From Rufibacter sp. LB8 (GTDB taxonomy: Bacteria; Bacteroidota; Bacteroidia; Cytophagales; Hymenobacteraceae), in the NCBI RefSeq assembly GCF_014876185.1, contig NZ_JADALJ010000001.1:992001-1056000 (forward strand): a DNA stretch of 64,000 nt. The letters are read 5' to 3'. Positions 17,996-26,347 of this stretch are shown here, in pieces (position 1 is the first letter of the stretch; the number at the start of each line of letters is the position of its first letter). The notes beneath the pieces were generated by a model. The model made no database searches and had not been told where the DNA came from. It saw nothing but the letters and a program-made list of their open reading frames with translations. A program made the translations under genes and the position numbers.

Positions 17996-20077
17996 TTAGT
18001 ACTCCAACAACTCTTGCAGCGAAGCCAGAACTTTATCAGCGTTAGGCAGCATCATTTTCTCCAGTTCTACATTCAACGCAATGGCCGGTAAATCTTTGGC
18101 GCCCAGCGTGAAGACCGGCGCATCCAGATTCGTGAAGCAGGTTTTGCTGATGCGGCCCGCCAAGGACTCCGCAAAGGAATTCATCAGCGGTTCTTCGGTT
18201 AAGACCAGCACTTTGCCGTGGCGTTTCACTGATTCTTCCACCAGTTCATAATCTAAGGGGTTTAAGGTGCGCAAATCCACAATTTCAATGGAACCCGGCA
18301 GGTGCTTGCTGGCTGCTTTGGCCCAGTACACACCCATGCCGTAGGTAATCACCGTGGCTGAATTTCCCAGGTTGATTTGCTGTTCCTCGGCGTGCTGCAC
18401 TACGCGACCTTTGCCCAGGGGCAACACGTACTCAGCGTCTGGCTCCAGTGTTTTGGCGTCTTCAGTGCCCGGTACTTTTGACCAGTAAAGGCCTTTGTGC
18501 TCCAGCATGACCACGGGATTGGGATCCAGGAATGCAGCTTTCATGAGGCCTTTCATGTCGGCGGCATTGCTGGGGTACACTACTTTAATGCCTCTGATGT
18601 TGAGCAAGGTAGACTCCACACTGCCCGAATGGTAAGGTCCGCCCCCGCCATACGCGCCAATGGGCACTCTGATCAAAGCTTGCACCGGAAACTTGCCCAT
18701 GCTCAGGTAACAGCTTTTAGACAATTCCTCCACCAACTGGTTAATGCCCGGCCAGATATAATCCGCGAACTGGATCTCCACAATGGCCTTGGCTCCCACC
18801 GCCGACATGCCCGCCGTGGACCCGACAATATATGCTTCCTGAATGGGCGTGTTGAACACGCGGGCATCACCGTACTTTTTAGCCAGTAAGGCCGCTTCCC
18901 GGAATACGCCGCCCAATTCGCCGCCCACATCCTGGCCGTAGAAAAGCGCCTCAGGGTATTGTTTCAGAATTTCATCTACGGCGTGCAGCGCAGCATCTAC
19001 CATGGTAGATTTCTCAGCGTTGGCCGGGGCGCGGTTTCCTTTCTCTTGGGTAACCGGCGTAGGCGCGAATTCGTGCTGGTCAAAGGTCTGCGGGTCTGGG
19101 TCTGCGGCGGCCAGTGCTTTTTCATACTGGTCCTGCACTTCCTGTTTCACTTCCTCAGCCACTTGTATCAATTCATCGGCGGTGAGCCCGGCAGACAATA
19201 GATGCGTTCCAAGTTTAGGCAAAGGATCCAGCAGGCTGTGCGCAGACAAATCCTCGCCCCGGTACCATTCGCGTCTTACGCCAGACGTATGATGGCCCAG
19301 CAATGGACATTTGGCGTGTACCAGCACCGGTTCTCTTTCCTCGCGGCAGATTCTGAACGCTTCTTCCATGGTTTGGTACGATGCCTGGAAATCGGCTCCG
19401 TCTACCTGCAGCCGCTCCATGCCTTTGAAGCCCGCGGCATATTCGTAAGCGTTCATGGCGCGCATCTCAGACCCTTTCGCCGAAATGCCCCAGTCGTTGT
19501 CCTGCACCAGGTAAATGATGGGCAATTTTTTGAGGACCGCCATCTGGAATGCCTCGGCCACTTCTCCTTCGGTCACAGACCCATCGCCTAAGGAACATAG
19601 CACCACGCGGCCTTCTTCAGACTTCTGTAATCCTTGTGATTCAAAATACGACAGCGCATGCGCCATGCCGGTAGCTGGAATGGCCTGCATGCCGGTGGCC
19701 GAACTTTGGTGCGGAATCACCGGAAACCCCTCGCGGCGCAAGGACGGGTGCCCGTAATAGGTGCGACCTCCGCTGAACGGATCATCGCGCTTGGCCATTA
19801 GCTGCAGCATTAGTTCATACGGCGACAGGCCCAGACCTAAAAGAATGGATTCATCGCGGTAATAAACTGAGAGAAAATCTTTGGGTGTCAGGTGAAAAGC
19901 GGTGGCCAGTTGAATGGCCTCGTGGCCGCGGGATGTGCTATGGACGTATTTACTGCAGGTAGCTTTGTTCTCTTCATAGGTGTCTGCCAGTGCTTTGGCC
20001 GTGAGCATGAGGCGGTAGGCCTTCAGGAGCAGGGCAACATCAACGTCAGGCGTAGTCTCTACTGGTTGGGGTGTCAT
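17996..20077 (-). CDS. 2-oxoacid dehydrogenase E1, fused alpha and beta subunits
   Basis: Thiamine-diphosphate-dependent decarboxylase component of a 2-oxoacid dehydrogenase complex, 693 residues. The alpha half carries the ThDP-binding SLGDGSVTEGEVAEAF ... QDNDWGIS region near residues 163-200. The beta half, from about residue 355, carries YGQDVGGELGGVFREA, VEIQFADYIWPGINQL and ALIRVPIGAYGGGGPYHSG. A Q/K/P-rich linker joins them. Architecture and sequence favour the branched-chain or pyruvate-type alpha/beta E1 fusion common in Bacteroidetes. The substrate cannot be fixed, and E2/E3 genes are not nearby. Confidence 0.88.
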   Translation of the reverse strand: MTPQPVETTPDVDVALLLKAYRLMLTAKALADTYEENKATCSKYVHSTSRGHEAIQLATAFHLTPKDFLSVYYRDESILLGLGLSPYELMLQLMAKRDDPFSGGRTYYGHPSLRREGFPVIPHQSSATGMQAIPATGMAHALSYFESQGLQKSEEGRVVLCSLGDGSVTEGEVAEAFQMAVLKKLPIIYLVQDNDWGISAKGSEMRAMNAYEYAAGFKGMERLQVDGADFQASYQTMEEAFRICREEREPVLVHAKCPLLGHHTSGVRREWYRGEDLSAHSLLDPLPKLGTHLLSAGLTADELIQVAEEVKQEVQDQYEKALAAADPDPQTFDQHEFAPTPVTQEKGNRAPANAEKSTMVDAALHAVDEILKQYPEALFYGQDVGGELGGVFREAALLAKKYGDARVFNTPIQEAYIVGSTAGMSAVGAKAIVEIQFADYIWPGINQLVEELSKSCYLSMGKFPVQALIRVPIGAYGGGGPYHSGSVESTLLNIRGIKVVYPSNAADMKGLMKAAFLDPNPVVMLEHKGLYWSKVPGTEDAKTLEPDAEYVLPLGKGRVVQHAEEQQINLGNSATVITYGMGVYWAKAASKHLPGSIEIVDLRTLNPLDYELVEESVKRHGKVLVLTEEPLMNSFAESLAGRISKTCFTNLDAPVFTLGAKDLPAIALNVELEKMMLPNADKVLASLQELLEY

Positions 20078-20164
20078 AAGCTAACATTTGTTTGCTTTCT
20101 AAATTACGGCTTATTCCGCAGAATGCAAAATGAAGCGGCCCACCGGTAATTGAAAGGAATGCGC

Positions 20165-20172
20165 TATTTTTG
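20165..20172 (+). promoter_or_regulatory. Bacteroidota-type -7 box before hemF
   Basis: TATTTTTG matches TAnnTTTG 38 bases before ATG 20210. It argues against the in-frame upstream start at 20150. Confidence 0.45.
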
Positions 20173-20209
20173 CCTAACCGGCGAATGCTTTCACCAAGAC
20201 CTAAAATGC

Positions 20210-21103
20210 ATGAGAGATAAAATAGAAAAGTGGTTCAAGAATTTCCAGGAAAGGCTTACGGCAGACCTGGAGACCTGTGACGGAAAAGCCACCTTTAAAG
20301 CTGACCAATGGGAACGACCTGGCGGCGGCGGCGGCGAAGCCCGGGTCATCCAGAACGGGGCCGTTTTTGAGAAAGGCGGCGTTAACTTTTCTGCCGTGGA
20401 AGGTGAGTTACCCGAGGCCGCGGCCAAAGCCCTGCACCTACCAGACCCGCACTTCTTTGCCACCGGCGTATCTGTGGTGATGCACCCTGAAAACCCACAC
20501 GTGCCTATCACGCACATGAACGTGCGTTACTTTGAGGCTGGCAACGGCGAGGCCTGGTTTGGCGGCGGCATTGACCTCACCCCCATCTACGTGAACAAAG
20601 AGCAGGTCACGTTTTTTCATCAGGCTTTGAAAACCACCTGTGACCGTTTCCAACCCACCTATTACCCAGAGTTCAAGAAATGGGCCGATGATTATTTTTA
20701 CATCCCGCACCGCGCCGAGACCAGGGGCGTTGGTGGTATTTTCTTTGACCGGCTCACGGCTACGCCAGAAATTTCCCTGGAGGAGCGCTTTGCCTTTGTG
20801 CAGGCCGTAGCCGACACCTTTGCCCCCACTTATACCGCCATTGCCAACCAGAACCGGAATCTGCCTTACACTGAACAAGAGAAAGCCTGGCAACTGACCC
20901 GGCGCGGCCGCTACGTGGAATTTAACCTGGTCAATGACCGGGGCACTAAATTCGGGCTGGAGACCAATGGGCGCACAGAGTCTATCTTGATGAGTTTGCC
21001 GCCGCTGGCTAGTTGGGAGTACAATTTAATTCCCGCGGAAGGTTCTGCTGAGGCGGCGGCGCTGGCTTGTTTCCAGAAAGGAATTGACTGGGTGAACCAA
21101 TAA
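20210..21103 (+). CDS. hemF: Oxygen-dependent coproporphyrinogen III oxidase
   Basis: Cytosolic haem-biosynthesis enzyme converting coproporphyrinogen III to protoporphyrinogen IX with O2, 297 residues from ATG 20210. Signature segments are WERPGGGGGEARVIQNG-type glycine-rich start, HMNVRYFEAGNGEAWFGGG near residue 105, RGVGGIFFDRL, and GRYVEFNLVNDRGTKFGLET leading to the MSLPPLASWEYN end. An ATG at 20150 in the same frame adds 20 atypical residues and lies before the likely promoter. The enzyme implies aerobic growth. PAP2 phosphatase follows after 8 bases. Confidence 0.95.
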   Translation: MRDKIEKWFKNFQERLTADLETCDGKATFKADQWERPGGGGGEARVIQNGAVFEKGGVNFSAVEGELPEAAAKALHLPDPHFFATGVSVVMHPENPHVPITHMNVRYFEAGNGEAWFGGGIDLTPIYVNKEQVTFFHQALKTTCDRFQPTYYPEFKKWADDYFYIPHRAETRGVGGIFFDRLTATPEISLEERFAFVQAVADTFAPTYTAIANQNRNLPYTEQEKAWQLTRRGRYVEFNLVNDRGTKFGLETNGRTESILMSLPPLASWEYNLIPAEGSAEAAALACFQKGIDWVNQ

Positions 21104-21111
21104 TCTTTGCC

Positions 21112-21681
21112 ATGGAAAAACTGAAAGCCCTGGACCAGGAATTATTTCTGGAGTTGAACAGCCACCACTCCCCTTTCTGGGACAGCCTGATGGTGTTTGT
21201 CTCCAACAAATTCGTCTGGATTCCTTTTTACCTGCTCCTGATTGTTCTGCTGGTGTATTTTTACAAGCGGCGCGGCGCATTGATGATCATGACCCTGGGC
21301 GCCAGTGTGGGCTTGGCAGATTATGTGTCTTCAGGAATTTTCAAGCCTTTGTTTGAACGCTTGCGGCCTTGCCATGAAGCGGTATTGGGTGCTACCGTTT
21401 ATGTGGTGGAAGGCTGTGGCGGTAGGTTTGGGTTTGTCTCTTCGCACGCAGCCAACTCCTTTGCCATTGCCGCGTTTTTGTGCTTTCTGCTGCCGGCGCG
21501 GCAATGGCTGTTAAAAGTGCTGTTGGTCTTTTGGGCGGTGGTGATTTCCTACAGCAGAATTTACTTAGGCGTGCACTACCCCGGGGATATTACCGTGGGC
21601 GCGGCCATTGGCACGGGCGCCGCTTTTTTAGGGGTTTACTTGTACAAGCAAATCTGCCAGCGGTATTCCTTTTGGCGATAA
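21112..21681 (+). CDS. PAP2-family membrane phosphatase
   Basis: Integral-membrane phosphatase of 189 residues with about five helices. All three PAP2 motifs are visible: KPLFERLRPC near residue 83, SSHAANSFAIA near 107 (replacing the usual PSGH) and SRIYLGVHYPGDITVGAAIG near 144 with the catalytic His. It may act on undecaprenyl diphosphate or another lipid phosphate; the substrate is not determinable. It starts 8 bases after hemF and is probably co-transcribed. Confidence 0.85.
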   Translation: MEKLKALDQELFLELNSHHSPFWDSLMVFVSNKFVWIPFYLLLIVLLVYFYKRRGALMIMTLGASVGLADYVSSGIFKPLFERLRPCHEAVLGATVYVVEGCGGRFGFVSSHAANSFAIAAFLCFLLPARQWLLKVLLVFWAVVISYSRIYLGVHYPGDITVGAAIGTGAAFLGVYLYKQICQRYSFWR

Positions 21682-21691
21682 AAAGATGATT

Positions 21692-21731
21692 CCGTTTTCG
21701 GGCTCATTTCTGAAAATGAGCCCGAAAACGG
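21692..21731. repeat. Palindromic repeat A between convergent stop codons
   Basis: CCGTTTTCGGGCTCATTT / AAATGAGCCCGAAAACGG fills almost the whole 53-base space between the PAP2 stop (21681) and the riboflavin synthase stop (21735). Confidence 0.92.
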
Positions 21732-21734
21732 CTT

Positions 21735-22322
21735 CTATTTCTGGAGCAGTCTCGCCACGTATTTGCCAATAATATCAAACTCAAGGTTTACTTCACTCCC
21801 TGCTTTCACGTCTTTCAGGTTGGTGAATTCATAGGTGTACGGGATAATGGCCACTGAGAAAAAGCCTTCGCCGGACTCCACTACTGTCAGGCTGATGCCG
21901 TTCACGCAGATGGAGCCTTTCTCCACGGTAATGTTGCCCGCGCTCTGCGGCTCATACCTGAACCGGAACAACCAACTGCCCTTCAGGTCTACTACTTCCT
22001 GGCAGACACCGGTCTGGTCCACGTGGCCTTGCACAATGTGCCCGTCATAGCGGCTCCCGGCCAGCATACAGCGTTCTAGGTTCGCATGGTCGCCTACCTG
22101 TAGTTTACCTAAGTTGGTACGGTTCAGGGTCTCGGCGATGGCCGTAACGGTGTAGGTGTCGTTTTCAAGTTCCACCACTGTCAGGCAGACGCCGTTGTGG
22201 GCCAGGCTCTGGTCAATTTTGAGCTCAGACGTAAACGGGCAACGCAGCGTGAAATGCCGGTTGGCCTGTTCATCTTTAATGGCTACTACTTCGCCCTGCG
22301 CTTCTATAATGCCTGTGAACAT
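21735..22322 (-). CDS. ribE: Riboflavin synthase, alpha chain
   Basis: Dismutates two 6,7-dimethyl-8-ribityllumazine molecules to riboflavin. The start MFTGIIEAQGEV is diagnostic. The 195 residues form two lumazine-binding barrels: residues 1-97 with LAHNGVCLTVVEL and 98-190 with GSICVNGISLTVVES, plus GHIVQGHVDQTG at the domain junction. Length is normal. The gene is monocistronic, with no other rib genes nearby. Upstream (22325-22420) is an array of GTGCTAATGTGC words. Confidence 0.95.
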   Translation of the reverse strand: MFTGIIEAQGEVVAIKDEQANRHFTLRCPFTSELKIDQSLAHNGVCLTVVELENDTYTVTAIAETLNRTNLGKLQVGDHANLERCMLAGSRYDGHIVQGHVDQTGVCQEVVDLKGSWLFRFRYEPQSAGNITVEKGSICVNGISLTVVESGEGFFSVAIIPYTYEFTNLKDVKAGSEVNLEFDIIGKYVARLLQK

Positions 22323-22324
22323 AG

Positions 22325-22420
22325 GTTAATGTGCTAATATATTAATGTGCTAATGTGCTAAAGGTTAGATGCGTAAGTGAAAAACAATTCAGTTAGCACA
22401 TCAACTAATTAGCACATTAC
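22325..22420. repeat. Word-like array TTAATGTGCTAA (family E)
   Basis: Repeated TTAATGTGCTAATATATT / GTGCTAATGTGCTAA words in one half and complementary TTAGCACATCAACTAATTAG words in the other, making a loose inverted repeat between two minus-strand genes. Confidence 0.7.
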
Positions 22421-23823
22421 TTTCCTCTTCCCTGCACAATGATTTTGATAGTGTAGAGCAAAACCCTGAAATCCATGGCCAGGGACATGTTTTCAATGTA
22501 TAGAATGTCATATTTAAGGCGTCTCACCATTTCGCCCACGTTCTGGGCGTAGCCAAATTTCACCTGGCCCAAAGACGTGATGCCGGGCCGAACACGGTGC
22601 AGATGCTTATAATGCGGTGCTTCCTGGGTGATAAGGTCAATGAAATATTGCCTTTCAGGGCGTGGGCCTACCAAACTCATCTCGCCAATGAGCACGTTGT
22701 AAAACTGCGGCATTTCGTCTAGCCGCACTTTGCGCATGAACCGGCCAAACTTGGTCACGCGCGGGTCAGTGTCAGAAGACAGGGCCGGTCCCATTTTCTC
22801 AGCATCAATGTACATGCTCCTGAACTTCACAATCTGGAACGGCTTTCCGTGCCAGCCCACACGCTCCTGCGTGAAGAAGATGGGCCCTGCCGAGGATAAT
22901 TTCACCATGATGGCTAAAAATGCATACAACGGAAAGAACACCACCAACACAGACAAGGCCACCACAAAGTCAATCACACGCTTTAAAATCTGTTGCCAAA
23001 TGGGCATCAAATCGCGCTTCACCTCAATCAAAGGCGTCCCGAACAAGTGGCTGACCTTCACAGAACCCAGTAGAATCTGGTACACGTCTGGAATAATGCT
23101 GATTCTTACCTGTTCGCCTTCCAGGGAGCTCAAAATCTGTTCAATCAATTTGTGCTCAGAAGGCTCAATGGCAATGATGACTTCCTCAATGTTGTTTTCC
23201 CGGATAACGTTGGGCAACTGCCGGAAGGTACCCAAGCACGGAATCTGCTCCTGAAAAGAGTTGTGTTTGGCTTTCTGGCTCTGCACGTAGCCCACCATTT
23301 GCAGGCCCAGGTGCCGGTTGTTGGTCTGTAGCTCATCATAGACATCGCGGGCGTTGTGGTTGGAGCCCACCACCACGGCATTGAAAGACACCTTGCCCTG
23401 AATCACCAATTTCTTGAGATGGTACAGCACCATCATCTTGCCCACCACCGCAAACACAAAATGAAGCAGAAAATATGTGCCTATGGGCTTGGAGTAGAGT
23501 TCATATTTGCTCAGCAGCGGGTCTTCCCACATAAACGCGAAGAAGATGGCCAAGGCGCCGCCAATAGAAATACTGCCCAGGTTCAGAATCTCCTTGAACC
23601 TGGAAAGCCTGAAAATATCACGGTAACGGCCCAGCAACGCGTAGAGCACTACCCAGAAAGATGCCACAATCAAAGACCTCACTAAAAACAGCGAAGACTC
23701 TGAGGTTAAAGGCTCTAGCACGAAGTAGTTCCTGGACAGATAGAAGACCACCCAGGCGCTGAACGCCGCTATAAAATCTGCTAATATAATCTTATATAAA
23801 TGTAGGTTACTTCTTACGCGCAT
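22417..23823 (-). CDS. Polyprenyl-phosphate sugar-1-phosphate transferase (exopolysaccharide initiation)
   Basis: Membrane enzyme starting exopolysaccharide or capsule repeat-unit synthesis by moving a sugar-1-phosphate to undecaprenyl phosphate. Four to five N-terminal helices, a CoA-binding-like Rossmann domain (VVVGSNHNARDVYDEL), a fifth helix region KRVIDFVVALSVLVVFFPLY, and the C-terminal Bac_transf domain (FFTQERVGWHGKPFQIVKFR, VRLDEMPQFYNVLIGEMSLV, GPRPER) fit WbaP/WcaJ-like enzymes. MRVRSN at 23823 gives a standard N-terminus of 468 residues. The frame extends upstream to 23877 with 18 atypical residues. No other polysaccharide genes are adjacent. Confidence 0.9.
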   Translation of the reverse strand: MRVRSNLHLYKIILADFIAAFSAWVVFYLSRNYFVLEPLTSESSLFLVRSLIVASFWVVLYALLGRYRDIFRLSRFKEILNLGSISIGGALAIFFAFMWEDPLLSKYELYSKPIGTYFLLHFVFAVVGKMMVLYHLKKLVIQGKVSFNAVVVGSNHNARDVYDELQTNNRHLGLQMVGYVQSQKAKHNSFQEQIPCLGTFRQLPNVIRENNIEEVIIAIEPSEHKLIEQILSSLEGEQVRISIIPDVYQILLGSVKVSHLFGTPLIEVKRDLMPIWQQILKRVIDFVVALSVLVVFFPLYAFLAIMVKLSSAGPIFFTQERVGWHGKPFQIVKFRSMYIDAEKMGPALSSDTDPRVTKFGRFMRKVRLDEMPQFYNVLIGEMSLVGPRPERQYFIDLITQEAPHYKHLHRVRPGITSLGQVKFGYAQNVGEMVRRLKYDILYIENMSLAMDFRVLLYTIKIIVQGRGK

Positions 23824-24005
23824 GCTCAACAAAAAAGTGGCAGAAGCCCGGGCGGGGCTAAGTGCAAAGCTAAGCAATTATTAAAATTTCTGAGATATTT
23901 TACGCCTTCCGGCCTATGCCAGCCAGAATTGCTAAATTAGCGCAGGATTAAAGGAATGGCATTTGCCTAACCTGCAACACCAAAGAAAGCAAGGCCGAAG
24001 GAAGT

Positions 24006-24656
24006 ATGCTAGAAGACAATTACAAGCACAAGGGAATGCGGAAAAGTTTGGTACGCACCGTGGCCGGCAAAGGCATTCAAGACGCGCGCGTGCTCAATGC
24101 CCTGGAGCAGGTTCCCCGCCACTTCTTTTTTGAGAAAGCATTTCTGGAGCAGGCCTACCAAGACAAAGCGTTTCCTATTGGCGAAGGCCAGACCATTTCC
24201 CAGCCCTACACCGTAGCCTACCAGACCGAGCTCCTGGACTTGCAGCCGCACCACAAAGTGTTGGAGATTGGTACCGGCTCTGGCTACCAATGCAGCATTC
24301 TGCTCCAGATCACGCCCCATGTTTACACCATAGAATACAACGAAGTGCTGTTTCACAAAGCCCAACGGCAACTGCAGGTTATGGGATTGCAGGCGCACAC
24401 GTTTTTAGGCGATGGCTCTGAAGGTTTGCCCCAACACGCGCCCTATGACAGAATCATTGTGACGGCGGGCGCGCCCATCATCCCTAAAAACCTTCTGACA
24501 CAACTAACCATTGGCGGCAAACTGGTGATTCCGGTGGGCGATACCGGCGTGCAGAAGATGCTGCGCCTAACCCGCGAAGGCCAGGAGGAATTCACCAGAG
24601 AAGAATTTGCCAACTTCAAGTTTGTACCGCTCCTGGGTAAACAAGGCTGGAAATAA
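24006..24656 (+). CDS. pcm: Protein-L-isoaspartate O-methyltransferase
   Basis: Repairs isoaspartyl residues in aged proteins with S-adenosylmethionine, 216 residues. The early GKGIQDARVLNALEQVPRHF and ISQPYTVAYQTELL regions, the SAM motif VLEIGTGSGYQCSILLQ near residue 81, and the VTAGAPIIPKNLLTQL segment match the PCMT family. Normal length. It stands alone between the sugar transferase (divergent) and the thioesterase. Confidence 0.92.
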   Translation: MLEDNYKHKGMRKSLVRTVAGKGIQDARVLNALEQVPRHFFFEKAFLEQAYQDKAFPIGEGQTISQPYTVAYQTELLDLQPHHKVLEIGTGSGYQCSILLQITPHVYTIEYNEVLFHKAQRQLQVMGLQAHTFLGDGSEGLPQHAPYDRIIVTAGAPIIPKNLLTQLTIGGKLVIPVGDTGVQKMLRLTREGQEEFTREEFANFKFVPLLGKQGWK

Positions 24657-24729
24657 GAGCCTACTCTTCTTATGCCAGGTTAAAGCAAACCCCAATTCAG
24701 AAAGTTGTGGGGCATTCACGGGCAGCGCG

Positions 24730-24737
24730 TATCTTTG
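24730..24737 (+). promoter_or_regulatory. Bacteroidota-type promoter before the thioesterase
   Basis: TATCTTTG (exact TAnnTTTG) with TTG at 24705-24707 as possible -33 box, about 22 bases apart. It lies 28 bases before ATG 24765, supporting that start over 24705. Confidence 0.55.
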
Positions 24738-24764
24738 CAACCTCAATACTTAGATAGAACTCAC

Positions 24765-25286
24765 ATGCGCAAGCAAAGAAGCGTGAAAGACTCTTACGTT
24801 AGAATGACGGAGCTGGTCCTTCCCAACGATACCAATACCCTAAACAACCTCATGGGTGGCAAGATGATGCACTGGATGGACATTGTCTCGGCCATCTCGG
24901 CGCAGAAGCATTCTAACCGGATAGTGGTGACCGCCTCCGTGGACAATGTTTCTTTTCGGGAGGGCATCAGACTGGGCAACGTGGTCACCCTGGAAGCACA
25001 AGTGACCCGGGCCTTCAGTTCTTCCATGGAAGTGCACATTGAGGTTTGGGCGGAGGACATTCCATCCGGTACCAAAGTAAAATCAAACGAGGCATTCTTC
25101 ACCTTTGTGGCCGTGGACCAGTCGGGGAATCCGATTGATGTACCGGAGGCGGTGCCGGAATCTGAGGACGAGAAGAAATTGTTTGAAGGCGCGCTTCGTC
25201 GCAGACAACTCAGATTGATTCTGGGCGGCCGCATGAAACCCAATGACGCCATTGAACTGAAAGCGCTTTTCGCGTTAGAAGACTAG
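24765..25286 (+). CDS. Acyl-CoA thioesterase (hotdog fold, YciA/BFIT type)
   Basis: Hydrolyses acyl-CoA to free fatty acid and CoA. From ATG 24765 it has 173 residues with a single hotdog domain: the VLPNDTNTLNNLMGGKMMHW opening, with Asn and Asp positions typical of the family, then DIVSAISAQKHSN, VDNVSFREGIRLGNVVTLEA and an EDIPSGTKVKSNEAFFTFVA strand. The C-terminal 40 residues are charged and look like a tail. An upstream in-frame start at 24705 precedes the promoter box and is unlikely. Confidence 0.88.
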   Translation: MRKQRSVKDSYVRMTELVLPNDTNTLNNLMGGKMMHWMDIVSAISAQKHSNRIVVTASVDNVSFREGIRLGNVVTLEAQVTRAFSSSMEVHIEVWAEDIPSGTKVKSNEAFFTFVAVDQSGNPIDVPEAVPESEDEKKLFEGALRRRQLRLILGGRMKPNDAIELKALFALED

Positions 25287-25311
25287 TCCCACCTTTAAAG
25301 CCCTTTTGGCC

Positions 25312-25914
25312 ATGGAAAAAGACCTCGCCTTTCTGCAATCCCTGTACGCGCAAGACACCCTGTACGTCATTCCGGAGCAACAACCCACAGAATTGGTGCC
25401 GGGATTTCCTTTGCCATCCGCACCGGAGCCCGTTGCCCCATCTTCGCAGGAATTAACAATGCCTGTGAGCGTCGTAACAACCGAGTCAGAAGCGCCAGCA
25501 CCTGCCGTCATTCAAAAAGAAACGGTTCCCATAGCCTGGCTGGGCGAAGCGGTGAAAGGGACTTACTTGTTATTTGACGTTCCGGAAGACGTCTTTGCCG
25601 AATTGCCGCAGCACTTGTTCTTGCAGAAAGTAATGGCCGCCGTGGGCTTGACCACCGGGCAAATCAGGTTCGGGAATCTTTCCAAAAGCCTGGTGCATGA
25701 TATAAAGGAAATAGCCGCCACTCAAAACGCCAGACAAATCATCTTGTTTGGGCAAGACATGCCGGTGGCTAATTTAGACAAGATGGAGTTTTACCGCATG
25801 TACAAATTCAACGAAACCCGGTTTGTACTGGCCGATGCCCTGACCGACATTGAACAAGACACCGCCCTCAAAACCAAACTGTGGGAGGCGATGAAAAAAA
25901 TCTTCCTTCAGTAG
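25312..25914 (+). CDS. Hypothetical protein, proline-rich linker plus conserved C-terminal domain
   Basis: About 200 residues, cytosolic, no signal peptide. Residues 1-25 form a short helix, about 25-75 are a P/E/S/V-rich disordered linker, and the C-terminal 120 residues look folded (AWLGEAVKGTYLLFDVPEDV, ARQIILFGQDMPVANLDKME, FNETRFVLADALTDIEQDTA). Such proteins occur widely in Cytophagales as conserved unknowns, and the general pattern of a small repair or replication accessory is only a guess. It lies 26 bases downstream of the thioesterase and is followed by a strong hairpin. Confidence 0.7.
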   Translation: MEKDLAFLQSLYAQDTLYVIPEQQPTELVPGFPLPSAPEPVAPSSQELTMPVSVVTTESEAPAPAVIQKETVPIAWLGEAVKGTYLLFDVPEDVFAELPQHLFLQKVMAAVGLTTGQIRFGNLSKSLVHDIKEIAATQNARQIILFGQDMPVANLDKMEFYRMYKFNETRFVLADALTDIEQDTALKTKLWEAMKKIFLQ

Positions 25915-26014
25915 AACATCTGTTTTAGAGGAATCTGTAAAGGGTTTCCCAAAAGTGTAGACATCATTTGCTTGCATCTCGCGAGTGAAAATAGCACAGA
26001 CCATCTTAGATTTT

Positions 26015-26057
26015 AAAACAAAATAGCCGTTGGTAAATCAACAGCTGTTTTGTTTTT
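26015..26057 (+). terminator. Terminator after the hypothetical gene
   Basis: Imperfect stem AAAACAAAATAGCCGTTG / CAACAGCTGTTTTGTTTT ending in a T-run, about 100 bases past the stop. Confidence 0.65.
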
Positions 26058-26079
26058 ACTTTATTTCCTACCTCCTTTC

Positions 26080-26116
26080 CTTTTCGGGCTCATTTCCAGA
26101 AATGAGCCCGAAAACG
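26080..26116. repeat. Palindromic repeat A copy
   Basis: CTTTTCGGGCTCATTTCC and GAAATGAGCCCGAAAACG; one arm has a single mismatch at its outer end. Confidence 0.88.
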
Positions 26117-26256
26117 CAAAGTTTAATACTTTGCATATTCTAAAAACTGCTCTAAAGTCTGAAAACTGTGCCCTTGTTGGTGTTATCACCAACAAGCAAA
26201 ACGACCGCTGCACCTCCCACCACCTTTCCTTTAAACGGAAAACCGCTTAAACCAAG

Positions 26257-26306
26257 AATTCCCGTTTTCAGGCTCATTTCTGAAAATGAAGCCGAAAACG
26301 GGAATT
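26257..26306. repeat. Palindromic repeat A copy, extended arms
   Basis: Arms extend to AATTCCCGTTTTCAGGCTCA and the near-complement ending GCCGAAAACGGGAATT, giving 50 bp. Confidence 0.9.
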
Positions 26307-26347
26307 TTAATGGTAATCTGTAATAGACGAAAGCTTAACGCTCATGT

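Larger units (their letters stand above)
25915..26347. other. Intergenic stretch with hairpins and repeats
   Basis: Between convergent genes. It holds a terminator (26015-26057), two copies of repeat A (26080-26116, 26257-26306) and a perfect hairpin, CTTGTTGGTG / CACCAACAAG, at 26173-26196. No credible gene was seen. Confidence 0.7.
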